NCBI GenBank assembly: GCA_943736015.1
Contig: OX031059.1
Span: 52,277,159-52,341,158, forward strand
DNA length: 64,000 nucleotides
From: Tridacna crocea
Lineage: Eukaryota > Mollusca > Bivalvia > Cardiida > Cardiidae
Reading direction: 5' to 3'
The notes beneath the pieces are model-generated. The model made no database searches. It was not told the origin of the DNA and saw nothing but the letters and a program-made list of their open reading frames with translations. Both the position numbers and the translations under genes were made by a program. Within the stretch, counting starts at the first letter, position 1. Every line of letters begins with the position of its first letter. Positions 20,168-31,901 of this stretch are shown piece after piece.

Positions 20168-22801
20168 TCCCAGTCCGACCTAATTTCGATCAGCTAAACA
20201 GAATCTGCCTTTGTACTAATGTAAATGAATAACTGTAAGGTTTCAAGCCATAAAACCAGGTACAATAACCTTTTTCTAACCCAAATCGAACTTCTACAGA
20301 CAAAACTTACCAAATTCCTAGCAGTGTATGGTGTAAACATCGACAAGCATCCATTTTGTAAACATGTTCAGGTCGCAACCTTGATTCGATCAAAGTGAGG
20401 CTGGTGTCATAAAACTATACTGCACAGTAAAAAGTTAAGTCACATCTTCATGAAATGATGTAAACGGAATTAATGAACTGTAAAAGTAATTAAATGTTGA
20501 TTTTTAAGGAAATTTTAACAGTTTTCAACTTATTTACATGTATTTCAATTTATTTTTTATGTTTATTCTTCAAGTGGTGTTAAAGAAACACAGTTGGGGC
20601 AGAGGAAGCTATCCCCACACCTCAAGACCCTCACAGGAGAACAGAACTGAAGATGGACCCATCCATTACATTTATCACAACAACCCCACTTGACAATTAT
20701 AACATATGGTAGTTTGGTTGTGTCAGGTGAAAATTTCTTGCAGATGATGCATTTTTCATTTTCAGCGATGTCTTCCTGTGAACTGTCACTGTCTTCTGTA
20801 AATGTAAGACATTTTTTCCCTTTCTTGATCGGCAAACCAGAAGTGCTTGCGACTGGAGATTTATCACATTTTCTTTTTCCTTTCCTTGATGTAGCTTTCC
20901 TTGTTTTTTGTCTATCATTGTGTTCCTTGATCTTTTCAATAGTGTCATCTTCAGTTATTGGTTTCCCACCGATTACTTTGCTTAAAGTGTTCCTAACTTT
21001 CTTTGCTGTATCAACATTTTGAAGAATTTTTCCACCTTTTTCTTGTAAAAACTTTTCAGCTGCCTGGGATTGAATGGTATCATTTACAGAGGTTAAAGGA
21101 GCATTGCTCTCTATAGTGAATGACAAAGAAGGGGCAATTGATGAATCAGATATGACTTCAGAATTGAATGGATATAGGCCACATTTCCGAAATGCTGTTG
21201 TGATGTTTGAGACATTAAGGGTTGAAGTGTATACCCTACATGCTAGACGACATACATCATACCTGGTAACCATGCGTCCACCAGACTCTCGCATATATTT
21301 TTGGCAAGCTGAATTCCAAGCAACTTCAAACGGCCCAAAACAACTAATGTCGAGGGGTTGCAGTAAATGTGAACAATGAGGGGGCAGTACAAAAAGGATT
21401 ATCTTTTCTGACTTGGCCCATTCAATTAAACCAAGGGAACAGTGGGACTTGTGGCCATCATAAAGCACCAACACATGTTCATTATCACGTGAGGGCAAAT
21501 ATTGGAGCAGGTGATCTTTCATATACTGCTTAAATATTTCTGTATTTGACCATCCAGTAGCAGATACTGTGCCCTTGGCACCTGCAGAAGATCCTTCCAT
21601 CAGCCCATCCACCATTCTTGCTCCAGCGAATATGAAAAATGGTGGCACCTGCTGTCCAATACCATTTACACAGCCAATTACAGTGGTGGTGTGGGATTTT
21701 CCTGAAGTCACTGCCTGTGTCTTGTTGAACCTGCCCGCTACAACTTTTGGTGGTTTGTGGTCAGAGTTTAATCCCTTTTCATCAATATTAAATAGGCGGT
21801 GTGGCTTGTCCTCAAGGTTGTACTTTACAAGTATTTGTTTTAACTCTTTGAAATAGTTATCCACAGCTTGTCGTGTAGCACATTTAGCACGTGCTACATC
21901 CAAAGCTCTGGGCTTTTTCAACTTCAGTTGAGGCCAGCGCAGTAAAAAGTTGTGAAGCCACTTATCTGAAACTGGGTTGTGATCCCTGGAGCGCACATTC
22001 AATTCCACTGCATATTCTGTGGCCAAATTAAGTGTCTCTTGACGGCTGTATCCATAGCCAACTTCAGCCATTGTGTCCAGGTGTCGTGCCAGTAGAGCCT
22101 CCTGCTCAAGGGAAAATAATGGCGTAGCACCAGACTTAACTGTATCAATATTGACTCTGCCATCAACTCTGTCTGCAAGTGTTGTGTAAGGAACACCATA
22201 TACAGCAGCTGCCTTTCTAATTGCCATTCCTCCTTCTTTAACAGCAGTGTAGGCTTTAGAGATGTCATCTTGGTCATAAGACTTATATGAACCTCTAACA
22301 GTCACAGGTTTCTGAAAAAAAGGAAAGCCTCATATATTTTGTGCAACAAATTTCGTAAACTTATGATTTAATTAAATGTCAATGAAGAAATTTTGTAGTT
22401 AGCAGTGCTAAGAACTGCATTGTCATGTTCCTTAACTTTTTATTTGAAGTATACTTATGACGTCATTTTTGTTGGAGCTGGGCCCTGGAAAATATCCATT
22501 CTAGCAGACGCGCATATAAAGAAGTCTATTTTTTCATCATTTTTGAAGAAAATGAAATTTTATGGATGCAAACTTTTGGAGTTAGTAAAATGGCACCATT
22601 TCATGCCATTTCTAGGTAATTATCAATGTTTATTACCTTTCTTATCTCCATTCAAACCGGCTTTGGGTTTTTGACAGCTATCGTCGTCACTGTAAACAAA
22701 GGGTGCGCGCGCAGACGGTGTCGGGGTAAACTTCGCGAGATATTTGAAATTCGCCGAGGTGATCGAATCAAGGTTGTGATCGAAATTAGGTTGATTGGGG
22801 A
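20168..22801 (-). mobile_element. pogo/Tigger-like DNA transposon, apparently complete (2.63 kb)
   Basis: Ends are TCCCAGTCCGACCTAATTTC at 20168 and an imperfect inverse ending TTGATTGGGGA at 22801 (about 20 of 25 bases match). Both are flanked by TA (20166-20167 and 22802-22803), the target of the Tc1/mariner/pogo superfamily. A subterminal motif, caaccttgattcgatca, is present at both ends (about 20376 and, inverted, 22760). The single gene inside is open throughout, so the element may be recent. Confidence 0.85.
20563..22651 (-). CDS. pogo/Tigger-like transposase with C-terminal PHD-like finger
   Basis: The main exon (20563-22311) encodes about 583 aa with no internal stop. An N-terminal psq-type helix-turn-helix (IRKAAAVYGVPYTTLADRV) is followed by a CENP-B-like region and a DDE_1 catalytic core. 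Counted from the GTG at 22305, its acidic residues are D175 (FNIDEKG), D283 (VLYDGHKSH) and D319 (LLQPLDISCFGPF). A Lys/Arg-rich linker follows, then CIICKK..CCDKCNGWVH..LCPNC, a PHD-like zinc finger that may bind chromatin. The frame has no ATG at its start, but a clean acceptor (tttttttcag) lies at 22312. A 15-nt exon, ATG plus four codons at 22637-22651 with donor GTAATA, would join in frame. That first exon is inference. It could instead be a domesticated gene, but the intact TIRs and TA sites argue for a transposon. Confidence 0.88.
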
Positions 22802-23533
22802 TACTTATGAACAAGTGGCTTCTTTAAAAAAGAAGCCAGGAGAGGTCGACATCATTATTTTCAGATAGTTTTTATGCTTTTAGGTTAAATATATCTAGGT
22901 ACATGTAAAGAAACAAGCAAGGCAATAAACGGGTAGTTGAAATCTGTTCAGTTGTAAATACACATTCATCAAAGTGGATGGCAAAAACAGGATTCCGTAT
23001 TCATCCGTCCTTGTAATTTATGTAAGTCACACGACCTTCTTCCCGCGTTTTAAGGTCACGTAATTTTTTCCGCTGTGTTCGTTTCTATTTTTAACGAAAT
23101 TCTTTTTTCTTTTTCTTCTTTTTGTTAAGATTTAAGATTGTAATACAAAATTAAAATTGTTGGAAAGGGAATATGCAATTAAATCCTTACAATTTTGTTG
23201 AAATTCGTGATATAGAAACAAACCACGTCTATTTCCTATTTCAGTTTTTAGACTTCGATTTCTTTATAAAATCATGACGAAACAGACTGTATATCGGAAC
23301 AATTCCCCTACAAAGATTGGATTTAGACAGCAATTTCTGAGGCAGTCTGCCTTTTAAACTCAACACTGTTGGAGAGGTCTGATGACCTCTCCAATAATAA
23401 AAACAACTTACCTGCTGTTTTCAAGTAGGGTTTACCCGACCTGTATTTCCCACGTGAGGTCACGTGACCAGCAGGTGCGCGTAAGCGGCTCTATCCCTCT
23501 TAATCGTTCCTCCATATCATCTCCAGCTTACAC
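22802..23533. other. Gene-free interior of the composite hAT
   Basis: No coding sequence is supported. A short hairpin, ggagaggtctgatgacctctcc, lies at 23372-23393. Its role is unknown. Confidence 0.5.
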
Positions 23534-24285
23534 CACACTGGAGAGACATTACGAACTTGTTCCTGGTCAACGTTACTGTCCCTGTCAATTTTACGTACCC
23601 GTTCGAGTAAAAAACATGGCTGCGCCCACAAGATTACACAAGGTAAGCACAAAAACATAACTTTTTTAACATGTTATTGAATAGATATGCAGTTGCAGGT
23701 TGTCGCACGGAATGTCTGGGATGTCAGTGCACGTTAATCTCTAGTTCTTTTGGTGGTTAATCGTTTGTTGAAGACGTTTAATCCAACAAAGTTTCGCCGG
23801 GGACTACGATTTCTGAAAAAAACACTACTTGGAGTCCCCAAAAACCCTTGTAAAACATATACACTCAATATTCTGAAGTGTGTGCCGTGTCAGATGACCA
23901 ATACAGTGATTATCCTCAGCACTATAAACCGATAAAAAATCAAATTGCAGTTATTCAGGGATATTTTGCCATTTTTAAATTACAACATAAGATGCTCCTA
24001 CGGTCAATACAACGATTCAGCTTCTGAGCTGAAAATACGGTAAGCGTATGGGTTTGTGTTACAGTGAACAATTTTGTTATTAAGTTGGTCAAGATTCTAT
24101 ATTAATCATCGTAGTCACAGTCGTAGTGTAGTAATAAATAAATACTTGAATGGAAGTACAATTCTACAACACATTGAAGTCTTCTTTCTATCAATAGGCC
24201 TAATGTTACTAGGCATGCTCAGGCGATCTCGGGTTCTCTGTTTCTATCCCCAATTTTATTAAGCTGGCAGAATCAGACACCCATC

Positions 24286-24287
24286 GT

Positions 24288-24326
<39 letters not shown>
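24286..24326 (+). repeat. (GA)n microsatellite
   Basis: About 19 uninterrupted GA units followed by a short G run. Confidence 0.95.
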
Positions 24327-25139
24327 GTATCATTAGGTAGACTGGTCCTTGAACATACAGAAAATTGACCTAAAGCAAAAAGTCTTGGTCCACTTCCGCC
24401 TGCACGGAATGCACAAGCTGACCTGGGCAAATTCTTTCCGCAGATCTATGCATTAAGCCCCCTTTCCACAGAGTATCGCTGATCAATATTTAAATATTAA
24501 ATATTAATATATATTTAGATATTCAGATATTAATAGTTAATTTTAGATGTGCCGCTTACAAGGCATACGAATGGTTGGTCGTTGATGATCATTATTATCA
24601 AATCATATTCACAAAAACGAGTCTCTTGATGACGATATCGAAGATGGTATTTATAATAGTTATGGATCTTCTGCAAGATAGTTATGATAGATATCCTTTG
24701 CATGATACTGTCTGTCATCAAGCTCTTCATCTATATCACAGGAATTTGACATCCTATAACCAAAATAAATGATCAAATATGAAAAAAAATATCTCCTCTA
24801 TATAATGTAAACAGAAGGACTGCAACGCCTCGATTGTCTCATTCAAAATCCTAGAAATGCGCTCAACTGTCTCATAGGAATACGGAAGTTGAGCCTATAT
24901 TTTTTGCAAATCTTTCTAAAACTAAAACAAAAGAAAAGTGAAGTTATGTATTCTCGTATTTTGTGAATATTATTATTGATTGTATGCATTGGAATCTTAT
25001 TTTAACATCGGTATTCGGGAATGCTACTCGATAATACATTGATAATATGCGACTTTATATCCGAGATATTGTGATTGAATCAACGGGACAGAGCCATAAA
25101 TTAAACTGCTCATTGCAGGAAGTCCTTGTATCTATCACT

Positions 25140-25320
25140 TAGTGGTGGACAGATGATCGACTATAGTCGAAAGTCATTTGGTTTTGGCTTCCGATTCCGA
25201 TAATCGATTGAGAAAACCCGGAATCGATTGTAGTCGATTCTTGAACTCGCTTGGTGCCTAAACTTGAATTCTTGGTTTTGTGACTATCATTAATCACAAT
25301 CTTCGATTGAACAGTAGATA
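25140..25320. repeat. Cluster of TCGATT/AATCGA motifs
   Basis: gatcgactatagtcgaaagt, ataatcgattgag, gaatcgattgtagtcgattc and cttcgattga occur within 180 bp. The pattern resembles transposon subterminal binding-site clusters, but no end or TSD was found. The surrounding 24330-26200 shows no gene. Confidence 0.4.
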
Positions 25321-26204
25321 ACAAACATCAAAATTGGCCGGAAAAATGAGAAAGAAATTTTTTTCCATGCATTATTTGACAAAACTTGACAACTCGGCAC
25401 GCTTCTCATTTGATCCCTTAGTCCGGGTTTAGAGACTTGGAAATTTGAAATGATCTGTCTTTGACAGTGGAAAATATCTGACGTATGAAATCATCGTCCA
25501 GAGCTTTATAAAATCTAGCTTGCGTACATCCGGCAGAAAATTAGGCTAAACACGATCAGTATAAAATGCGAAGGACACGCGGATGATAATGAGGCTGTCG
25601 AGTCATTTATGACAGAGTAACAAAGGTGTTCTTCTTCTTATCTAGTGTAAAGTGACAGATTTTTTAATTTACTTGCTATTTAAACTGACTGGATGATGTC
25701 AAATCATGTAGCAATACCTCTCCAAAAATTAATTGTCACGAAAAAATAAATCGCCAAAAAAGCGTGAAAACCCATGACAATAAAATGAGCAGCTTGGCCT
25801 CGTCCGATCAGGGATACTTCAAACTGTCTTCTCATCAATAATAATGGATTTATACAGTGAATTTATACCAATCTCAGAATAAAGCAATAAGTGAAAGCTA
25901 AATTCCGTTCATTAGTGAAATAAATGTTGTTTTATGAAATGAAAATATAGATCTATAGCAGACAGGTTTGGGGGGGGGGGGGTTGAAGTCGTTGTCTGCA
26001 AATGCTTTAAATATGTCTGATTGTTTATTTGTATATGGAAAAATGAACAGTATAGATTATTCATGTGCTAAAACAATAAAACAGAATAAAGTGCTTTACT
26101 TGAAATCTTTATAACGTCTCATCTGAAGATTTTTGAAAATGTCCCATTGGTTTTCAAAGACAGGAGCCATTGTCTCATTGAAAAAAATTCTTTACCGATC
26201 ACTG

Positions 26205-26665
26205 TTAGCCTAGCGATAGAAAACACAAAACTGTACCTGCGACATTCGGCGATTCCTCAGTAGACACCTTTTAACCGGAAATATCCGTCATGTATTACTT
26301 TTTTTTTTTACAATTTCTATCCATCGAGGAGGACATTCGCTGACGTCACAGGATTCCAAGGAAGGCCCAAGAAGTGTATTTTAGGATTATGTATTAGAGT
26401 CAAATATCTTTTCTTTAAAAGATAATACGGTCAAATACTTTTGTTAGTTACTTGGATTAAGTATCATGTGATGTCCATAAATATATCTTAAAAACGAAAA
26501 AAAAAAAATAGTAATACGTAATCCAAAAATACGTTTCCTGGCTCTTCCCGTGACGTCAGCGAATGGCCTCCTCGATGAATAGAAATTGTCTCCGGTTAAA
26601 AGGTGTCTACTGAGGAATTGCTGAATGTCGCAGGTACATTTTTGTGTTGTCTATCGCTAGGCTAA
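26205..26665. repeat. 461-bp foldback repeat
   Basis: The left arm begins TTAGCCTAGCGATAG and the right arm ends CTATCGCTAGGCTAA. Both contain gtacctgcgacatt, tcctcagtagacacctttta and ggcc/gagga..gctgacgtca in inverse order. The spacer is about 190 bp. No TSD is clear. Confidence 0.8.
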
Positions 26666-27539
26666 AGGAAATTATGATCAATGTTTGTTTCGTGGGTGAT
26701 TTTGGGTGGGAAAGGCTGTCTTGTGCTGTCGCTTGCAATCGAGACGTTGCATTCCTTGTGTTTATGTTATATAGGGGAGATTTTTTTCCATATTTTATCA
26801 TTTATTTTGGTTATAGAATGTCAAATTCCCTTGTCTATATCATGGCATTTCATTTCAAAAGCATCAAAAGGATAATAAACCTGACGGAAAGAAAACCTGA
26901 AAGATAGACAAGTAGACAGTTATGCATATTGATTAAAAACAGGGAAAAAAATCATTAAACTCGTACACAATCACATTATGATATCGTTCTCTGTTTCAAT
27001 TCAGGAACTGGATCGTTTTATTGTGTTCTGGAGCGTGGTGCGTTGCCTGCAAAAATTTAGAGAAAAGTGCTTTTTAATGGATGTCGTATAGTTTTTTGTT
27101 TTTAACTGTGGTGAATAAAGCATATGTGATTCACTTGACACAACACAAACTTCATATTATTGTGTTTGTATGTTTAAAAAAGCTTTTTGCTGACTTCCGG
27201 GTGTTGATTATTCAGAAATCGTTGTCGCTGACGGAAGTTTGTTGGATTAAACGTCTTTAACAAATAACAAACCACCAAAGGAACAATACAGAAATATGCA
27301 CTAACATCCCAGAAATTCCGTGCGACAACCATCTACAGCACATCTACTCATCTGGTTGTTATAGAAGAATGTTTTTCTGCTTACCTTGTGTAATCTTGTG
27401 GGCGCAGCCATGTTTTTTACTCGAACGGGTACGTAAAATTGACAGGGACAGTAACGTTGACCAGGAACAAGTTCGTAAGGTCTCTCCAGTGTGTTACACG
27501 TGTTATTCTTTTCGGAAGTCGTCTTTTATATTTTCATGT

Positions 27540-27632
27540 AGTACCATTATTATGTATATTGCCCTTATTGTATACCATGTATACCTGGGTGTAATTAAAA
27601 GTATGTTGTTGTTGTTGTTGTTGTTGTATAAA
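27540..27632 (+). repeat. Possible LINE 3' end with (GTT)n tail
   Basis: ataccatgtatacctgggtg leads into about ten GTT units at 27603-27632. A similar layout, an aataaa-like end followed by (GTT)n, occurs at 61640-61732. LINEs such as CR1 can end in microsatellites, so this may be a retrotransposon tail. Confidence 0.4.
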
Positions 27633-27737
27633 ATATCACCATATTATTTGGCTGAGGTTCTGTTCATTATTTTACTGATAGAAACTCTGGTGGAATTAAA
27701 GTGAATCTTAGTTCTGATTAAGTGAAAATCAGTAGAT

Positions 27738-30700
27738 ATGTCTGCTAAGGTTTTTGAACATTTTGACATTCCATTTAGTGACACACTAACTGGATCTGAC
27801 TCTGTTAAAGCTAAGTGTAAATACTGTGCAAGTACCATATCAGGATCTATGAAGACAACCTCAAACTTTGTCACCCATTTGAAGGTAAGTCGCACATATT
27901 TATTATTTAACCATTTACCAAATGACAACATTTTAGATTAGTCCAAATTCAAAGCATTTGCAAACAAAATAAATGTAACCTAATATTAAATTTGTTTTGG
28001 GAAGGGTTAAAAAACATTATGGGAAAAGGAGAAAATGCTGGTTACCAGCATTTTCTCTTTTACACATAATGTTTTCAAAAGTGCTCTTTCTTTAGGTCAT
28101 AAAAAGTTGGGATTGTGCGGTAAAGGCTTAACCCTCTTTCAAACAGCTCATTGTTTTCATGACCCTAGGGTCACTAATTGTTTTGGAAAATACTAAATGG
28201 GAAAAGGCAGGCTGTTTCTGATTTTTCCAAACAGTAACAAATTTGATATTGTAAGGGCCACTGACTATTTAACCCTTTTTCACACAATCTGGATTTTTGG
28301 GGACCTAACACTTTTTCCTTGTCCCATAATGTTTCCTACTCTTCCCATTTTGTAAGTTTTAATTTTTTATTCTTATTTAAATTGTCAATTGCAAATGCTT
28401 TCAGTTTGGACTAGTCAAAAACTTTGTCACTTGTCACAGAGTTAATAACTAAATGTGGCTTTGCTTTTGTCTTTCATGCTGCAGTTATCTGAATTATTAG
28501 TCTGGAAAGCATAAAGAATATCTCCACTCTTTCAGAATCTAAATCAATCAAAGGCAGTTAAAGGTAAAAAGATGCAAATGTCTTTCAGTTTGCCTGAGTA
28601 ATTAACCCTTTCCCAAACAATCCCTGGTTTTTACGGGTCAGGAATAGAAGCCTTTTGATAACACTGTGGGAAAAGGAGAAAATGCTGGTAACCAGCATTT
28701 TCTCCTTTTCCCACAATGTTTTCTACCCTATCATATAGAAAAATCATCTTTTTAGTAACTGTTAATTTGTCATCTGCAAATTGCTTTCAATTTGGTGTGG
28801 TCCAAAATTTGCCGTTTGGGAAAGGGTTAATTCTTGAAACATTATGTGAAAAAAGAAAGTGCTAGTTATCAGTCATTTTTCCTTTTCCCACAATGGTTTC
28901 TAATACATGCATCCTCTTCTTTACCCATTATCAACCCATTACAACCCAATTCTGATTTTAACAAATAGCTTGAGAAAACAGTGGGAAAAGAAGGTTAGAG
29001 AGCAATTAGCTTATGAAATATTGTGATAAAAGGAGGAAAAGCTGGTCATCAGAAATACAGCCAATTTCTTTATCAACTTTTTTTTCAGCAAAATTGTCTG
29101 GATAATAAATTTTGGAAACATTACAAGAGGAAAAAAGTGCTAGTTTATTAGTTACAGTATGAAGACCTTAATTCTGAAATCTGCTTAACCCATTACCACA
29201 CAATCCCTACTTTTGACGCCCCTGGGAAAAAAGCCTTTTGAAAACACAGTGGGAAAAGGAGAAAATGCTGGTAACCAGCATTTTCTCCTTTTCCCACAGT
29301 GTTTTCTACCCTTTCCTAGAACAGATTTCAATTTTTCAGTCACCTTTATTTTGTTGTCTGCAAATGCTTTCAATTTGAACCAGTCTAAAATTTTGTCATG
29401 TGGTAAAGAGTTAAGTGCAATTATTTAAATCTCTATCAAACAATTCCAACTTTTAACGACCCTAAAGAAGAAAGCTATGGAAAAAACTGTTGGAAAAGGA
29501 AAAAATGCCAGTAACCATCATTTTCTCCTTCTCCTACAGTGTTTTCCACTCTTTCAAAGAGAGAAATCATCATTTCAGCAAATTTTAATTTATTGTCTGT
29601 AAATGCTTTCAATTTGGTAACATAAAAAAATTGTCATTTGGTAAAGGGAATATTATAATGAGGTCTTAAAAATCAGTGATGTGGTCAACAGTGATAAAGG
29701 GTGAAAAAGAGGTGTCAAACTGAGATAACAGTATATAGCCCCAAGCTTTCCATGCCCCCTTTGCTTTTATCAAAGAAAGGCTATTACCAGTAAGATATAG
29801 GACGGTGTGAAATATGAACATAAGTTGTATGACAGTCTAAAAAACTGAAAATGTTCCAGTGAAATTTAGGAAACCTTTGGCTACAAAAAAATTGTAGCTG
29901 GGTTAACTTTGGGTTAACTCTTTACCAGACAACAAAATTTTACACCTGTACAAGTAGGGTGAAAAGCATACAGGAAAAGGGAGAAATGTCTTTTCTTCTT
30001 TTATCTGTTTTTGATAATCAGAATATTCTCTTTTTCACTCAGCGTTTTCAAATGCTTTCACTCAACATTTAATTTGTCATCTGCAAATGCCTTCAATTTG
30101 ATTGTGTCCAAAATTTTGTCATTTGGGAAAGGGTAAAATCACATTTGACAGACCAAGTTTGATAAGAATTATAACCCTAATTTTCCAAATCTGAATTCAT
30201 TTCCAGAGGAAACACAGAGATGCTTATTTGTCTCTTCGTCAAAGTCCTACTGTTAGTCCTCCTGTATCAACATACCAACGTCCAATGACCGAGTATATTA
30301 AACCTACATCTGTGTACTCCTCTACTGACCACAGACAGATTGAATTAACTGACGCCCTAGTCCAGTATATCGCAAGTGATCTTGTACCTTTGTCTGTTGT
30401 TGAGAGCCCATTCTTTAGAAAACTAGTCAATAAACTTGATCCAAGATACCAGCTTCCAAGCCGTAAACATCTTTCAACAAACCTGCTTCAAGCTAAATCA
30501 GAAACAGTATTGGATGCTGTTAAGGAGAGTCTACAATCTGCACAGAGTGTCTGCCTTACTATCGACCTTTGGTCCAACCGCCAGATGAAAGGTTTTCTCG
30601 GTATAACCGGACACTTTATTGAAGACTGGGCCATGAAAACAGTTATGATCACTTGTAAGAGATTCAAGGGACGACATACGGCAGACAACATCAGATATGA

Positions 30701-31901
30701 ATATGAAGAAGCAATTTCCAAGTTCGAGATTTCCGACAAGATACAGACTATTGTCACAGACAACGCCTCGAACATGATGAAGGCATTTGATTTTTACCTT
30801 CCTGGCTTCACACCAGAAAATGAAGGTGATGATGAATCTGACACAGAAGAGCATGACATCAATGAGAACTCGGAGAAATGTGATCAACTCGAAGGATATT
30901 TTCCAACCCACAGTCGCTGCTATGCCCATACCCTACAACTTGTTGTGAAGGATGGACTAAATGATGCTAGTCAGCATTTGAAGAATGTTATTGCTAAAGC
31001 TTCAAACATAGTTAACCATGTAAGAAAGTCGATTCACGCCTCTGAACTTCTAGATGGTGAAAAACGCCTTCAAACAGCTACAGCTACAAGGTGGAACTCT
31101 CAACTTACAATGATACGATCCGTCCTGAACATCCCTGATGGAAAAATGAAAAAAATTGATGTCCAACAGCTGACTGCCTATGAGAGAAAAATTCTAGCTG
31201 AACTCTGCTCTATCCTTTCCCCTTTTGAACGTGCTACAATGATGGTGCAGCAATCCAATAACACATCCGCTAGTCTGACCATTCCAGTTACTTTGGGCCT
31301 TAAGCATCAGCTAAAGCAAATTTCCTCTACATACAACAACACCATGGTCTCAAGATTGAGAAATTCAATAGACAACAGACTATCTCATTATGAAACTGAT
31401 GAAAGCTACTTGATGGCAGCAATTCTTGATGCACGTTTCAAATTAAGATGGTGCAAAAAGGAGACAGAAGGTCAGCTTACTAAAGACCTGATGCACAAAG
31501 CAAATGAAATCTATATGCCATCCAACAAACAGGAAGACATTACCTCACCTCCTTTAAAAGTAAAGAAACTAAAAGAAGATTTCTTCAGTTTCATGGGAAT
31601 GTCTACAACTAGTTCTCCATTTAAATCTTCAGGAGCAGAGCTTGAAATTCAAGAGTACTTAAAACAGCCCTGTATTGATATGACCAGTGACCCACTACAA
31701 TACTGGAAAGCACAACAGACAAACTTCCCTCATCTAGCTACTTTAGCCTTGAAGTACCTAGCCATCCCAGCCAGTTCTGCTCCAGTTGAAAGACTGTTTA
31801 GCATTGCTGGGAAAATCTCCCGCCCTGAGAGGTGTTCAATGAGTGATACAACCTTTGAAAAATTAATGATGATTAAGTGCAATTCTCGTCTTGAAATATA
31901 A
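27738..31901 (+). CDS. hAT transposase with BED zinc finger (ZBED-like), two exons
   Basis: Exon 1 is 27738-27884 (49 codons) with donor GAAG|GTAAGT. Exon 2 is 30207-31901 after acceptor ttccag. Together they encode 613 aa with no internal stop. The BED finger is split by the intron: CKYC and H of THLK lie in exon 1, the last His (RKH) in exon 2. The RNase-H-like core follows, with D about 168 (CLTIDLWSN), D about 233 (IVTDNASNM), the CYAHTLQLVV motif and ATRWNSQ. The C-terminal dimerisation block has ASSAPVERLFSIAG, whose Glu (about 576) completes the triad. It is the transposase of the surrounding 26-kb element. The 2.3-kb intron is filled with TTAA-MITEs, the first only 22 bp past the donor. 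The open frame and spared exons suggest recent activity, but the element is now probably too swollen to move well. Confidence 0.92.
27907..28131 (-). repeat. TTAA-MITE, complete, in the hAT intron
   Basis: TTAA at 27907-27910 and 28128-28131. Good left hairpin arm; the right arm is mutated to ttctcttttacacataatg. Confidence 0.9.
28269..28445 (+). repeat. TTAA-MITE with hairpin deletion
   Basis: TTAA at 28269-28272 and 28442-28445. The copy jumps from ggggacctaacac to ttttccttgtcccataatg, so most of the left arm is lost (177 bp in all). Confidence 0.85.
28602..28830 (+). repeat. TTAA-MITE, complete, near-perfect hairpin
   Basis: TTAA at 28602-28605 and 28827-28830. The arms gtgggaaaaggagaaaatgc and gcattttctccttttcccac pair exactly around tggtaacca. 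Fragments of two further copies follow at 28840-28905 and 28930-29000. Confidence 0.93.
29185..29414 (+). repeat. TTAA-MITE, complete, used here as reference copy
   Basis: TTAA at 29185-29188 and 29411-29414 (230 bp). Layout: cccattaccacacaatccct, tgaaaaca, a ~60-nt central hairpin around ggtaacc, tttctaccctttcc, tttcagtcacc, ttgttgtctgcaaatgc, tttcaatttgaaccagtc, and aaaattttgtc..ggtaaagag. Terminal inverse matches are short (accca..ttacc / ggtaaagag). Confidence 0.95.
29425..29650 (+). repeat. TTAA-MITE, diverged, 10 bp after the previous copy
   Basis: TTAA at 29425-29428. The right end tttggtaaagggaatatt has lost its TTAA. The hairpin arms carry several unpaired changes. Confidence 0.8.
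29914..30137. repeat. Chimeric TTAA-MITE with two right-type ends
   Basis: It starts ttaactctttaccagacaac then aaaattttac, which is the inverse of the family's right end. It also finishes with a right end (ccttcaatttg..ccaaaattttgtcatttggg). The normal left end is absent. Confidence 0.7.

Larger units (their letters stand above)
23534..27493. mobile_element. 3.96-kb element with ~300-bp inverted repeats, each holding a mini-exon
   Basis: The ends are CACACTGGAGAGAC at 23534 and its inverse ending at 27493. They are flanked by TTACAC at 23528-23533 and 27494-27499, a 6-bp TSD (5 bp if the terminus is asymmetric). The arms (about 23534-23830 and 27205-27493) are inverted copies. Each reads toward the interior as an ATG, MAAPTRLHK, and a consensus donor AAG|GTAAGC (ATG at 23616 on plus and near 27412 on minus). 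No long frame lies inside, so this seems to be a non-autonomous derivative that kept the promoter and first exon of a lost gene. A second foldback lies inside at 26205-26665. Confidence 0.75.

Noticed and set aside
21074..21379. Plus-strand open frames of about 100 aa within 20690-21856
   Set aside because: Antisense shadows of the pogo transposase; no independent start context or homology.
23616..23642. First exon of a host gene (MAAPTRLHK)
   Set aside because: The identical exon occurs inverted at about 27412 within matching arms, so it belongs to an inverted-repeat element, not a unique gene.
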